DNA from: Muribaculaceae bacterium
GTDB taxonomy: Bacteria; Bacteroidota; Bacteroidia; Bacteroidales; Muribaculaceae
DNA: 36,181 nt
Assembly (NCBI GenBank): GCA_017547845.1
Contig: JAFYNZ010000040.1
Coordinates: 1 to 36,181 of the forward strand
Direction: 5' to 3'
Position 1 is the stretch's first letter. Every line of letters starts with the position of its first letter. Positions 1 to 6,668 of this stretch are shown here, piece after piece. The notes under the pieces were generated by a model. That model was not told where the DNA came from, searched no databases, and worked only from the letters and a program-made list of their open reading frames with translations. The translations under genes were made by a program, and so were the position numbers.

Positions 1-126
1 TCTTCAAACGCTTTGGCTGAATCTTTCAACGCCAAAATCAAGCTTTTTAGAGCAAACCTTAGAGGCGTCGTTGATAAGAAGTTCTTCCTGTTTCGCATAG
101 CTAAACTTTTCGCTTACCCTCACTAA
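1..126 (+). CDS. Transposase C-terminal fragment, ISL3-like (cut by window edge)
   Basis: An open frame runs from base 1 to TAA at 124-126 and encodes 41 residues, including NALAESFNAKIKLFRANLRG and ending KLFAYPH. The pattern AESFNAKIK followed by RG and FFLFR is typical of the C-terminus of ISL3-group (ISAon1-like) transposases in Bacteroides, where the Glu is the last residue of the DDE catalytic triad. The rest of the gene lies left of the window, so whether the element is intact cannot be judged. A perfect 20-bp palindrome follows at 163-182. The family is recognised from motif memory only. Confidence 0.7.
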   Translation, partial: SSNALAESFNAKIKLFRANLRGVVDKKFFLFRIAKLFAYPH

Positions 127-162
127 ATAACTACTGAACCCAAACATATCCCACAAATCAGA

Positions 163-182
163 GGGCTCGGTTAACCGAGCCC
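163..182. repeat. Perfect 20-bp palindrome after the transposase
   Basis: GGGCTCGGTTAACCGAGCCC is its own reverse complement and lies 37 bp after the transposase stop. The half motif AACCGAG recurs just downstream in AATCAACCGAGC-like sequence near 205-219. It may be the transcription stop of the transposase or part of the IS right end. No clear T-run follows, so I lean towards an IS-end structure. The exact IS border and target duplication cannot be fixed because the left end is outside the window. Confidence 0.45.
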
Positions 183-268
183 AAAAATTCAACCACCGAA
201 AGATCAACCGAGCAAGACACTTTCCGTTGCTCGCAAATCAAAATATCAAGAAGAGACATATATACACA

Positions 269-309
269 AATATAGCGATAAGAAAACAAAGTTTCTGTAT
301 CGCTATATT
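269..309 (-). terminator. Terminator of tRNA-Asp
   Basis: On the minus strand a perfect 12-bp stem (AATATAGCGATA pairing with TATCGCTATATT) encloses a 17-nt loop and is followed by TTTGTG. It starts 14 nt after the tRNA-Asp 3' end, as expected for the end of a tRNA transcript. The T-run is weak, so this may be a processing hairpin as well as a terminator. Confidence 0.6.
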
Positions 310-322
310 ACTCTCTCCTCGG

Positions 323-396
323 CGGTATGGACGGGACTCGAACCCGCGACCCCCTGCGTGACAGGCAGGTATTCTAACCAGCTGAACTACCACACC
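323..396 (-). tRNA. tRNA-Asp(GTC)
   Basis: Read on the minus strand this folds into a full cloverleaf. The acceptor stem GGTGTGG pairs with CCATACC (one G-U), the D-arm is AGTTCAGCTGGTTAGAAT, the anticodon stem is CCTGC/GCAGG with GTC in the loop, and the T-arm is CGGGTTCGAGTCCCG. GTC reads Asp codons. The discriminator is G, as usual for tRNA-Asp, and CCA is not fully encoded, so it would be added after transcription. A promoter lies at 439-470. Confidence 0.97.
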
Positions 397-438
397 GTTT
401 AGTCGCTCTTGAGACATCAAGCGTCTCATTTGCGAGTG

Positions 439-470
439 CAAAGTTACGCACATTTTTTGACATGACCAAA
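439..470 (-). promoter_or_regulatory. Promoter of tRNA-Asp (Bacteroides type)
   Basis: On the minus strand TTTG (470-467) is followed after exactly 20 nt by TAACTTTG (446-439), matching the Bacteroidota -33/-7 consensus. The next bases are CACTCGCA, a block also found at the tRNA-Pro promoter. Predicted transcription begins about 35-40 nt before the tRNA. Confidence 0.85.
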
Positions 471-618
471 TTTTTCACCACATTTTTTCAAGAAAAATCA
501 CCACGCCACAACCAACACCGTAATACTCAAGCATTTACAGCAATGAAGCACCTCTCTAAAATCCCATCAAGATTCATGCGACTATCATCAGCACTCCAGA
601 GATGTGACAGAGGAGACA

Positions 619-663
619 GATACTATAGATACTATAGATGCAATAGAAGGAATAGAGGATAGA
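619..663. repeat. Degenerate 9-bp tandem repeat
   Basis: Five 9-bp units run in phase: GATACTATA twice exactly, then GATGCAATA, GAAGGAATA and GAGGATAGA. A related 9-bp array with the same ACTATA core occurs at 30859-30903, so this is a recurring intergenic element type in this genome and not a single accident. Confidence 0.7.
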
Positions 664-714
664 TATAATCGAGAGGACGGATGCTTTATATAAATAGTTG
701 GAGGGATAGACGGA

Positions 715-746
715 GTCAGCCACTTATCGTGTGATAAGTGGCTGAC
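715..746 (-). terminator. Long perfect hairpin after tRNA-Pro
   Basis: A 14-bp perfect stem (GTCAGCCACTTATC pairing with GATAAGTGGCTGAC) has a 4-nt loop. It begins 10 nt beyond the 3' end of tRNA-Pro on the minus strand, so it probably ends or protects that transcript. There is no clear T-run on either strand, which makes it an atypical intrinsic terminator. Confidence 0.5.
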
Positions 747-756
747 GATGGATCGG

Positions 757-831
757 TCGGGGTGACAAGATTTGAACTTGCGACCACACGCCCCCCAGAC
801 GCGTACTCTAACCGGGCTGAGCTACACCCCG
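757..831 (-). tRNA. tRNA-Pro(GGG)
   Basis: The minus strand gives a cloverleaf with acceptor CGGGGTG/CACCCCG, D-arm GCTCAGCCCGGTTAGAGT and a T-arm GCAAG-TTCAAAT-CTTGT. The anticodon arm is CGCGT-CTGGGGG-GCGTG, a 7-nt loop with anticodon GGG, which reads CCC/CCU proline codons. The anticodon stem relies on two G-U pairs. Discriminator A follows the acceptor. The nearest good promoter is about 245 nt upstream (1076-1106). Confidence 0.93.
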
Positions 832-1075
832 TTCTATGCATTTCGACTCTCGATGCTCTTGCTATTCAGCATTTTCTGACTGCAATGCCTTGCTTCTCAC
901 GCTTGGACTGCTACATCCTCTGCTGCCGACTCTCGCTACTCAACTGCGACTCGCGATGCTTTCGACTTGTAATTGACAATCCATAGTCCATGACTTTTTC
1001 AGGGGGCATCAAGGGCTGATTGTCTGTCGAGACAGATATGAGCATTCTTGAGTCGGGTGGAGCCGAATGCGAGTG

Positions 1076-1106
1076 CAAAGGTAGCATTATTTTTCGTCTC
1101 ACCAAA
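1076..1106 (-). promoter_or_regulatory. Promoter for tRNA-Pro transcript
   Basis: On the minus strand TTTG (1106-1103) is followed by a 19-nt spacer and TACCTTTG (1083-1076). The bases just downstream, CACTCGCA, match those at the tRNA-Asp promoter, which suggests a stable-RNA promoter. It would give a leader of about 240 nt before the tRNA, much longer than for the other two tRNAs here. The leader (832-1075) holds no gene, only imperfect copies of CGACTCTCGATGCT-like sequence. Confidence 0.75.
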
Positions 1107-1132
1107 ATTTTGAATTGATTTTCGCACAAAAA

Positions 1133-1164
1133 TTTGTCTATCATTGAGGGTTTGATTACCTTTG
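1133..1164 (+). promoter_or_regulatory. Promoter of the MATE gene
   Basis: TTTG at 1133-1136, a 20-nt spacer and TACCTTTG at 1157-1164 match the Bacteroidota consensus. The implied transcription start near 1170 leaves about 17 nt before ATG 1187. It would make an upstream TTG at 1178 nearly leaderless, which supports ATG 1187 as the start. Confidence 0.8.
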
Positions 1165-1186
1165 AAGTCAAATCCAATTGCACACT

Positions 1187-2578
1187 ATGACAAAAGCTAT
1201 CGAAAGCGACAGAATGCGCGAGTTTGGGACTGCTCCTCTCGGCAAATTGCTATGGAAATACAGTCTGCCTGCTGTGGTGGGGACTGTGGTGATGTCGCTA
1301 TATCATATCATCGACAGTGTCGTTATCGGTCATGCCGTCGACGACCCTAATGTCGTCAGCGGAATTGCCATCACGTTCCCGGTGATGAACATTTCGGCTG
1401 CATTGGGCATGCTCGTCGGCACAGGTGCGACGACACGCATCTCTATCGTCATGGGGCAACACGACAAGCCTCGTGCCGAGAGAATCTTGGGCAACTCGTT
1501 GACGCTGACCATCGTCATCGGCTTGATCTATATGAGTCTATTCGCCATTTTCCTCGACCCGATTCTCAGGGCTTTCGGCGCGTCGGATCAGTCGTTGCCT
1601 TACGCTCGCGAGTTTATGCTGTGGGTAATCCCGGGACTGGTGCTCATCAATCTGACGTTCAATCTCAACAACGTGATGCGCGCGTCAGGCTATCCCCAAA
1701 AGGCGATGTGGACCAATTTTATCGGCGCAGGTCTGAATATGATTCTCGCTCCGATATTCCTCTTCGGCTTTGGTCTGGGGGTGAAAGGGGCTGCGTTGGC
1801 CACCGATATCTCGATGCTTGTGACGGCTGTGTTTGTGATGTGGCATTTCTTTGACCAGAAGAAGGAGTTGTCATTTAAGCCCGGCACTTACAAGTTGGAC
1901 AGAAGGATTGTGCAGTCGGTGCTAGCTATCGGGTTGGCTCCGTTTATGATCAATATGGCCGGCTCGCTGATTAACGCTATTATCAACAACACACTCTACA
2001 CTCATGGCGGCGACAACGCTATCGCGGCAGTGGTGGTGTTCAACCGCTATGTGACCATCTTTGTGATGACCGTGATCGGCATCTGCCAAGGCATGCAACC
2101 GATAGTCGGCTACAACTATGGCGCAGGTAAGTACGACCGTCTGTTCCGCACGTTCTGGCTCGCCGCCGCGGCGGGATTTGTCGTGACGGTCATAGGCAGC
2201 ACAATCGGCCGATTTGCCCCACGCCCTATCGCACAGATGTTTATGCAAGACGAGCAGCAGATAGTGTGTGCCATCGATTGCTTGCAAATCACGGCTATGG
2301 GTTTCTGGATGGTCGGTTATCAGATCGTAGCGACCAACTTCTTCCAAGCCCTCGGCATGGCAGGTAAGTCGATTTTCCTCTCGTTGTCGCGTCAGATTAT
2401 ATTCATGATACCGCTGCTGATGGTGTTGCCATCGATGTGGCAACTCGACGGCGTATGGGCTGCCTACCCTATCAGCGATGTTCTCGCTACGATAGTGACC
2501 TCAATCATGCTCTTTATCCAAATCCGTCGCATCAAAGCCAAGGGCAGAAATCGTCTGCTCAGCGACCAACAACTTTAA
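1187..2578 (+). CDS. MATE family multidrug/Na+ efflux transporter
   Basis: This 463-residue inner-membrane protein has the hydrophobic pattern of about 12 transmembrane segments and the MATE-type N-terminus: a basic stretch, then APLGKLLWKYSLPAVVG and LYHIIDSVVIGH. The second half repeats the fold, with VFNRYVTIFVMTVIGICQGMQPIVGYNYGA, a typical MATE C-lobe segment shown here in two parts of one motif. Length matches the family (about 440-470). Such proteins export cationic compounds in exchange for Na+ or H+; the substrate cannot be predicted. I chose ATG 1187 over the in-frame TTG 1178 because of the promoter position. mtgA follows after 16 nt, so they may be co-transcribed. Confidence 0.9.
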   Translation: MTKAIESDRMREFGTAPLGKLLWKYSLPAVVGTVVMSLYHIIDSVVIGHAVDDPNVVSGIAITFPVMNISAALGMLVGTGATTRISIVMGQHDKPRAERILGNSLTLTIVIGLIYMSLFAIFLDPILRAFGASDQSLPYAREFMLWVIPGLVLINLTFNLNNVMRASGYPQKAMWTNFIGAGLNMILAPIFLFGFGLGVKGAALATDISMLVTAVFVMWHFFDQKKELSFKPGTYKLDRRIVQSVLAIGLAPFMINMAGSLINAIINNTLYTHGGDNAIAAVVVFNRYVTIFVMTVIGICQGMQPIVGYNYGAGKYDRLFRTFWLAAAAGFVVTVIGSTIGRFAPRPIAQMFMQDEQQIVCAIDCLQITAMGFWMVGYQIVATNFFQALGMAGKSIFLSLSRQIIFMIPLLMVLPSMWQLDGVWAAYPISDVLATIVTSIMLFIQIRRIKAKGRNRLLSDQQL

Positions 2579-2594
2579 CCCCTCCCCCTCTGAT

Positions 2595-3263
2595 ATGAAG
2601 ACAATCACTCGACTACTCCTCTGGATAATCATATTTTTCTTCGGCTCTACGATTGCGGCAGTCGTGGTCTATAAGTGGATGCCGGTCTACATTACTCCAT
2701 TAATGATCACTCGCAGCATCGAAAATGATGACGAGATGCAACATAAGTGGGTACCTATCGAGGAAATCTCGGAGAATATGGCATTGGCTGTCGTCTCATC
2801 GGAAGACAACCTATTCATGTCGCACTCGGGATTTGACTTCGACCAGATACAGAAGGCTATCGAGGAGGCAGAGAAAACAGGTCGCCAACGCGGTGCAAGC
2901 ACCATTTCGCAACAGACTGCCAAGAATGTATTCCTATGGAACGGCCGCAGCTGGGTACGCAAAGGCCTTGAAGCATATTTCACCGTGCTTATCGAGCTGA
3001 TATGGGGCAAGGAACGCATAATGGAGGTCTACCTCAACTCTATTGAGATGGGTCCGGGCATCTACGGCGCGGAGGCTGTAGCCCAAGCTCACTTCGACAA
3101 ATCGGCGTCAAAACTCACTCGCAGAGAAGCGGCACTGATAGCCGCCACCCTGCCCAACCCACTGAAATACAGTTCGAAAAATCCATCTAAATATATGAGA
3201 AAACGACAGCGCCAGATCACCCGACTGATGGGCCTTGTCGAAAACCCTCATATCGGATGCTAA
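2595..3263 (+). CDS. mtgA: Monofunctional biosynthetic peptidoglycan transglycosylase
   Basis: This 222-residue protein has one N-terminal membrane anchor (about residues 7-28) followed by a GT51 domain. It polymerises lipid II into glycan strands on the outer face of the inner membrane. Family motifs are clear: SSEDNLFMSHSGFD, whose E70 is the expected catalytic base, then GASTISQQTAKNVFL, KERIMEVYLNSIEMG and REAALIAATLPNP. There is no transpeptidase domain, so it is the monofunctional MtgA type and of normal length. It sits 16 nt after the MATE gene, and a GT2 gene follows after 25 nt. Confidence 0.93.
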   Translation: MKTITRLLLWIIIFFFGSTIAAVVVYKWMPVYITPLMITRSIENDDEMQHKWVPIEEISENMALAVVSSEDNLFMSHSGFDFDQIQKAIEEAEKTGRQRGASTISQQTAKNVFLWNGRSWVRKGLEAYFTVLIELIWGKERIMEVYLNSIEMGPGIYGAEAVAQAHFDKSASKLTRREAALIAATLPNPLKYSSKNPSKYMRKRQRQITRLMGLVENPHIGC

Positions 3264-3288
3264 AAACACTATACAATTGCAAATCAAT

Positions 3289-4470
3289 ATGTTAGACTTC
3301 AATCTTTCTGCTCCCACAATAGTGCTCATTTGCTCTTGCCTGCTGCTTGGGCTATACATATCCATCGTCGGACTGCGACACTACAGAACTGTCGCACGCC
3401 ACTATCGCAGGTTGCCGTCAGCAACAGATGAAGACGCATCGACAGCAGTGAAAGCGTCGGTGATCGTCTACACCCACAACGATGCAGCCACGATAGTGGA
3501 CTATATCGACAGTCTCATGTCGCAAAAAGGCGTAGACTTCGAAGTGATTGTCGTCGACGATGCTTCGTCGGACTACACTGCCAATATCCTCGACGGACTC
3601 AAGGAGAAATACCCTGCTCTGCACACAACCTTTGTGCCCGGCGACTCCCACAGCTTGAGCCGTCGCAAACTTTCGCTCACACTTGGCATGAAAGCCGCCA
3701 AGAATGAGGTGGTTGTCACCACGGCCGCTTGTTGCAAAATTCAGTCAGACAGATGGTTGCACAACATTGTTCGCCACTTCGAGCACTCCGACACAGAGGT
3801 TGTGCTCGGCTACAGTCATGTCGACAAAATGTCGCAAAAAGGCTTGTCGCGCTGGTATCGCTCATTTGACTCGCTGTCGACATCGGCATTATGGCTTGGT
3901 TATGCCCTACTCCATTCGCCTTATCGCGGCGACGGACTCAACCTCGCCTTCCGACGCAGATGCTTCTTCGAGCAGAACGGATATGCCCGCACCATCTATC
4001 TGCACCACGGCGACGACGACCTGTTTATCAACCAGTTTGCCACAGGCAGCAACACGCGTGTCGAAATAGCTGCCGACAGCCAACTCACAATCGATTGGGG
4101 CGAATCGGAAGCACGCCTTTGGCTCGACCGCAAGGAGCTTTACACATTCACAGCGCGTTATCTGAAGACTAAAGCATTCACCGACCGACGCCTCTGTCAG
4201 ATAGCCCAATGGCTCATGATTGCCACCGGCGCAACGGCCATCGTCACCACGCTGCCGAACATCGTTCCGACACTCGCTATCGCACTGATACTCATAGCAG
4301 TATGGGGCTATCAAATCTGCCTATACAGACGCACAGCCCGGGCCCTCGGAGGAATCCGTCTATGGTGGAGCGTACCTCTGTTTATGCTCATGCAACCGTT
4401 GGTCGACATCGTCTATCGAGCGATATTTCGCCGTCGCAAATCGGTCAACTTCACTTGGCGTCGCAACTAA
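3289..4470 (+). CDS. Membrane-bound glycosyltransferase family 2
   Basis: The protein has 393 residues. After an N-terminal membrane segment (LIVLICSCLLLGLYI-like, residues 10-28) comes a GT-A domain with KASVIVYTHNDAATIVDYI and FEVIVVDDASSDYT, the nucleotide-sugar binding part of GT2. A later HHGDDDLFINQFA segment fits the acceptor-side ED/DD region. Two or three hydrophobic segments near the C-terminus anchor it again. An in-frame TTG at 3235 would overlap mtgA, but ATG 3289, 25 nt after the mtgA stop, fits better. Donor and product are unknown. The link with mtgA suggests a cell-envelope role, but this is only context. Confidence 0.82.
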   Translation: MLDFNLSAPTIVLICSCLLLGLYISIVGLRHYRTVARHYRRLPSATDEDASTAVKASVIVYTHNDAATIVDYIDSLMSQKGVDFEVIVVDDASSDYTANILDGLKEKYPALHTTFVPGDSHSLSRRKLSLTLGMKAAKNEVVVTTAACCKIQSDRWLHNIVRHFEHSDTEVVLGYSHVDKMSQKGLSRWYRSFDSLSTSALWLGYALLHSPYRGDGLNLAFRRRCFFEQNGYARTIYLHHGDDDLFINQFATGSNTRVEIAADSQLTIDWGESEARLWLDRKELYTFTARYLKTKAFTDRRLCQIAQWLMIATGATAIVTTLPNIVPTLAIALILIAVWGYQICLYRRTARALGGIRLWWSVPLFMLMQPLVDIVYRAIFRRRKSVNFTWRRN

Positions 4471-4473
4471 AGA

Positions 4474-4505
4474 TTTGCCTATTGGACAAAAAATCACTAA
4501 TTTTG
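4474..4505 (+). promoter_or_regulatory. Promoter of the Mpv17-like gene
   Basis: TTTG (4474-4477), a 20-nt spacer and TAATTTTG (4498-4505) match the Bacteroidota consensus. The start of transcription would be near 4511, about 28 nt before ATG 4539. Confidence 0.8.
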
Positions 4506-4538
4506 TACCCGGAAAACGTATAATATCAACATAGATTT

Positions 4539-5228
4539 ATGAAAAAAAGCGACATTATCTTTATCATTTGTGTAGTGGCATTGTTCTGCCCATTCTTCGT
4601 TAGCGATGCTGTCTACGAATGGTACAAAGCATTCAATGCATCACACGGCATGGTGATGAGTTTCCTCAAGTTTGCAATCCTCTCTACAATCGGCGAAATG
4701 CTCGGCCACCGCATCAGCACAGGCAATTACACAAGCCCAACGTTTGGCGTTCTGCCTCGCATGGTCGTCTGGGGATTCCTCGGCATGGGTATCAACATGG
4801 CGATGATCATCTTCTCAAAAGGCACACCTGCATTCCTCGAATATGTGGGCTACGCTGACGCTTCTTCAGCGTTTGTGTCGGAAGGCTTCAGCTGGGGTAA
4901 ACTCCTTGTGGCACTCAGCATCTCGGTGGCAATGAACACCATCTTCGCCCCTGTCTTCATGACATTCCACAAGATCACAGACGCTCACATCGCACGCAAC
5001 GGCGGCTCACTCAAAGCACTATTGAAACCGATACCGATGGCAGAAATGTTTGCCAACATCAACTGGAACGCACAGTGGGGCTTCGTATTCAAGAAGACAA
5101 TCCCATTCTTCTGGTATCCTGCCCACACCATCACATTCATGCTTCCATCTGACCAACGCGTATTGTTTGCAGCTGTGCTCGGTATCGTACTCGGCGTGCT
5201 CCTCGCAGTAGCGGCTTCAAAGAAGTAA
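4539..5228 (+). CDS. Membrane protein with Mpv17/PMP22-like C-terminus
   Basis: This 229-residue protein has about four or five hydrophobic segments (residues near 5-22, 40-55, 75-95, 125-145, 205-225). I do not recognise it firmly. The C-terminal part carries WNAQWGFVFKK, then PFFWYPAHTITFMLP, then RVLFAA and a last hydrophobic helix. The order of W, P, F, P and RVLF resembles the signature end of eukaryotic Mpv17/PMP22 membrane proteins, and the overall length and number of segments also fit. Its function is unknown. It has its own promoter and a terminator (5301-5343), so it is transcribed alone. It could equally be a Bacteroidota-specific family with chance similarity. Confidence 0.5.
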   Translation: MKKSDIIFIICVVALFCPFFVSDAVYEWYKAFNASHGMVMSFLKFAILSTIGEMLGHRISTGNYTSPTFGVLPRMVVWGFLGMGINMAMIIFSKGTPAFLEYVGYADASSAFVSEGFSWGKLLVALSISVAMNTIFAPVFMTFHKITDAHIARNGGSLKALLKPIPMAEMFANINWNAQWGFVFKKTIPFFWYPAHTITFMLPSDQRVLFAAVLGIVLGVLLAVAASKK

Positions 5229-5300
5229 CCACAACAAGCCATAGGATTCAACCGCTATGCTCCCATCGGGAGGTCGGCTTCGCAATCCAATAGATAAGAC

Positions 5301-5343
5301 AAAGACCATGTCATGACACTCAGTCACGGCATGGTCTTTTTAT
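5301..5343 (+). terminator. Intrinsic terminator after the Mpv17-like gene
   Basis: AAAGACCATG (5301-5310) pairs with CATGGTCTTT (5330-5339) as a perfect 10-bp stem, and the T-rich tail continues as TTTATTTG. The gene ends at 5228, about 70 nt upstream. The 19-nt loop may fold further. Confidence 0.8.
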
Positions 5344-5443
5344 TTGATGAGACAAACCGACCGGCTTGTCAATCGGAAAACCGACTCGTTTCGGGCATTT
5401 CGCCTGGATTGCTATGATAGATACCGACGCGTATATACACAAA

Positions 5444-5469
5444 AAAGGACGACCTTTCAATCGTCCTTT
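5444..5469 (-). terminator. Terminator of tRNA-Asn
   Basis: On the minus strand a 9-bp stem (AAAGGACGA/TCGTCCTTT) is followed by a run of Ts (complement of the A run at 5441-5446). It begins 2 nt after the tRNA 3' end. This is a classic intrinsic terminator. Confidence 0.85.
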
Positions 5470-5470
5470 G

Positions 5471-5544
5471 CGCTTCAGGATGGGCTTGAACCAACGACCC
5501 CCTGATTAACAGTCAGGTGCTCTAACCAACTGAGCTACTGAAGC
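5471..5544 (-). tRNA. tRNA-Asn(GTT)
   Basis: The minus strand folds with acceptor GCTTCAG/CTGAAGC, D-arm GCTCAGTTGGTTAGAGC and anticodon arm CCTGA-CTGTTAA-TCAGG, giving anticodon GTT. The T-arm GTTGG-TTCAAGC-CCATC contains one U-U mismatch where a U-A pair is expected. That is slightly unusual, but the rest is canonical. Discriminator is G. The promoter at 5576-5607 and terminator at 5444-5469 show a single-gene transcript. Confidence 0.95.
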
Positions 5545-5575
5545 ATTTTGTGCTCTTCATTACTGAATTGCGGTG

Positions 5576-5607
5576 CAAAATTACAACCTTTTTTTGAACC
5601 CACCAAA
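5576..5607 (-). promoter_or_regulatory. Promoter of tRNA-Asn
   Basis: On the minus strand TTTG (5607-5604), a 20-nt spacer and TAATTTTG (5583-5576) form a consensus promoter. The next bases, CACCGCA, are close to the CACTCGCA seen at the other two tRNA promoters. Transcription would start about 25 nt before the tRNA. Confidence 0.85.
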
Positions 5608-5785
5608 TTTTTCGACAACTTTTTTATCACAATTTTATCAACCAAACCTTATGACATTGATTATCAATATCTTAACACAATGCGATTTTAGCAACAAAAT
5701 TTCCAACAACACCCCACCATCTGCAATCCCTGCTACAGGCACACAAAATCTCACTGAAAACGGCTACGGAATGAGATAAAATGAC

Positions 5786-5793
5786 TAACTTTG
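5786..5793 (+). promoter_or_regulatory. -7 element of the glycan operon promoter
   Basis: TAACTTTG matches the Bacteroidota -7 consensus. No TTTG is found about 20 nt upstream, so the promoter may be weak or need an activator. The 5' leader to ATG 5871 would be about 70 nt and contains the hairpin at 5805-5834. Confidence 0.55.
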
Positions 5794-5804
5794 TAGAAAT
5801 TTTG

Positions 5805-5834
5805 AGTTCCGAATAATAATATTATTCCCGGACT
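5805..5834 (+). promoter_or_regulatory. Leader hairpin before the glycan operon
   Basis: AGTTCCGAATAAT pairs with ATTATTCCCGGACT around a 3-nt loop. The stem has about 12 pairs, with one C-C mismatch and one G-U pair. CGTTTTAT follows directly, so the shape is that of a weak terminator placed inside the leader, a possible attenuator. Bacteroides capsule loci are often controlled by antitermination in the leader, but no UpxY/NusG-like gene is in this window. Confidence 0.4.
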
Positions 5835-5870
5835 CGTTTTATAGATAGCAAATTTGTAATAATTCATCAG

Positions 5871-6668
5871 ATGAAAAAAATATTTTCTATCCTTTTGGCT
5901 ACACTACTATTGTGCAGCTGCGCAACAACTAAGACGTCGTATTTTGACGACCTCAACAATCAAGCAGGCACCATCGGAGGCCTCGACTACGAAATCCGTA
6001 TCGAACCGAGCGACGAACTCTTAATCACAGTGACATCGGAAGTGCCGGAGGCAACCTTGATCTACAACCTCCCGATGACCAACCCTGCAACTAAGTCAAC
6101 ACTTGAGTATCCTCTAAGCAGCCTTCAACAGCAGACCTACACTGTCGACAAAGAGGGCAACCTCAACTTCCCGGTGCTCGGCAAAATCCAGGTCAAAGGA
6201 ATGACCACCAAGGCAATCCAGGAAGAGTTGACACGCCGCATTGCACAAGATGTCGAAGCCCCATTCGTGAGAGTCGAACTCATCAACTTCAAGGTCAAAG
6301 TCATCGGCGAAGTGATGAAGCCGGGCTCGGTGCTTGTAGAAGGTGAGCGTATCAGCATCCTTGACGCATTGGCAGAAGTGGGCGACATGACCATCTACGG
6401 CCAACGCGACAACGTGCTACTCATCAGAGAAGAAAACGGCGTTAAGAACTACTATCGCATCGACATGACCAAGTCGGACATCCTTGAATCACCATACTTC
6501 TACCTCAAGCAAAACGACGTAATCTACGTGCAGCCGGGTAAGGGTAAGGCCGGTCAGGCAGACTTCAACCAAAACAACACTTATAAGGTCAGCATCGTGT
6601 CGGCCATCATCAGTGGTGTATCAGTAATCGCTTCATTATTAATCGCAACAGGTATTATAAAGAAATGA
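5871..6668 (+). CDS. Polysaccharide export lipoprotein, Wza/BexD type
   Basis: This 265-residue protein starts with a lipoprotein signal (lipidated Cys at about residue 17, in LLLCSCATT). A polysaccharide export domain follows: DYEIRIEPSDELLITV, then YTVDKEGNLNFPVLGKIQVKG (the core is VDKEGNLNFPVLG), and an SLBB-like segment with KVKVIGEVMKPGSV and LDALAEVGDM. A hydrophobic helix near the C-terminus (SAIISGVSVIASLLIATG) suits the outer-membrane pore helix of Wza-like proteins. It would form the outer-membrane channel for the glycan. Its stop overlaps the start of the Wzz-like gene (ATGA), so the two are translationally coupled. It is first in the glycan operon. Confidence 0.9.
   Translation: MKKIFSILLATLLLCSCATTKTSYFDDLNNQAGTIGGLDYEIRIEPSDELLITVTSEVPEATLIYNLPMTNPATKSTLEYPLSSLQQQTYTVDKEGNLNFPVLGKIQVKGMTTKAIQEELTRRIAQDVEAPFVRVELINFKVKVIGEVMKPGSVLVEGERISILDALAEVGDMTIYGQRDNVLLIREENGVKNYYRIDMTKSDILESPYFYLKQNDVIYVQPGKGKAGQADFNQNNTYKVSIVSAIISGVSVIASLLIATGIIKK

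Larger units (their letters stand above)
471..756. other. Non-coding stretch with 9-bp tandem repeat and long hairpin
   Basis: I see no believable gene here. The short open frames have no start signals, no recognisable family and biased composition. The two visible structures are a degenerate 9-bp tandem repeat at 619-663 and a 14-bp perfect hairpin at 715-746, both listed separately. Confidence 0.6.

Noticed and set aside
738-986. 82-codon frame over tRNA-Pro
   Set aside because: It reads through the tRNA on the opposite strand and has no gene signals.
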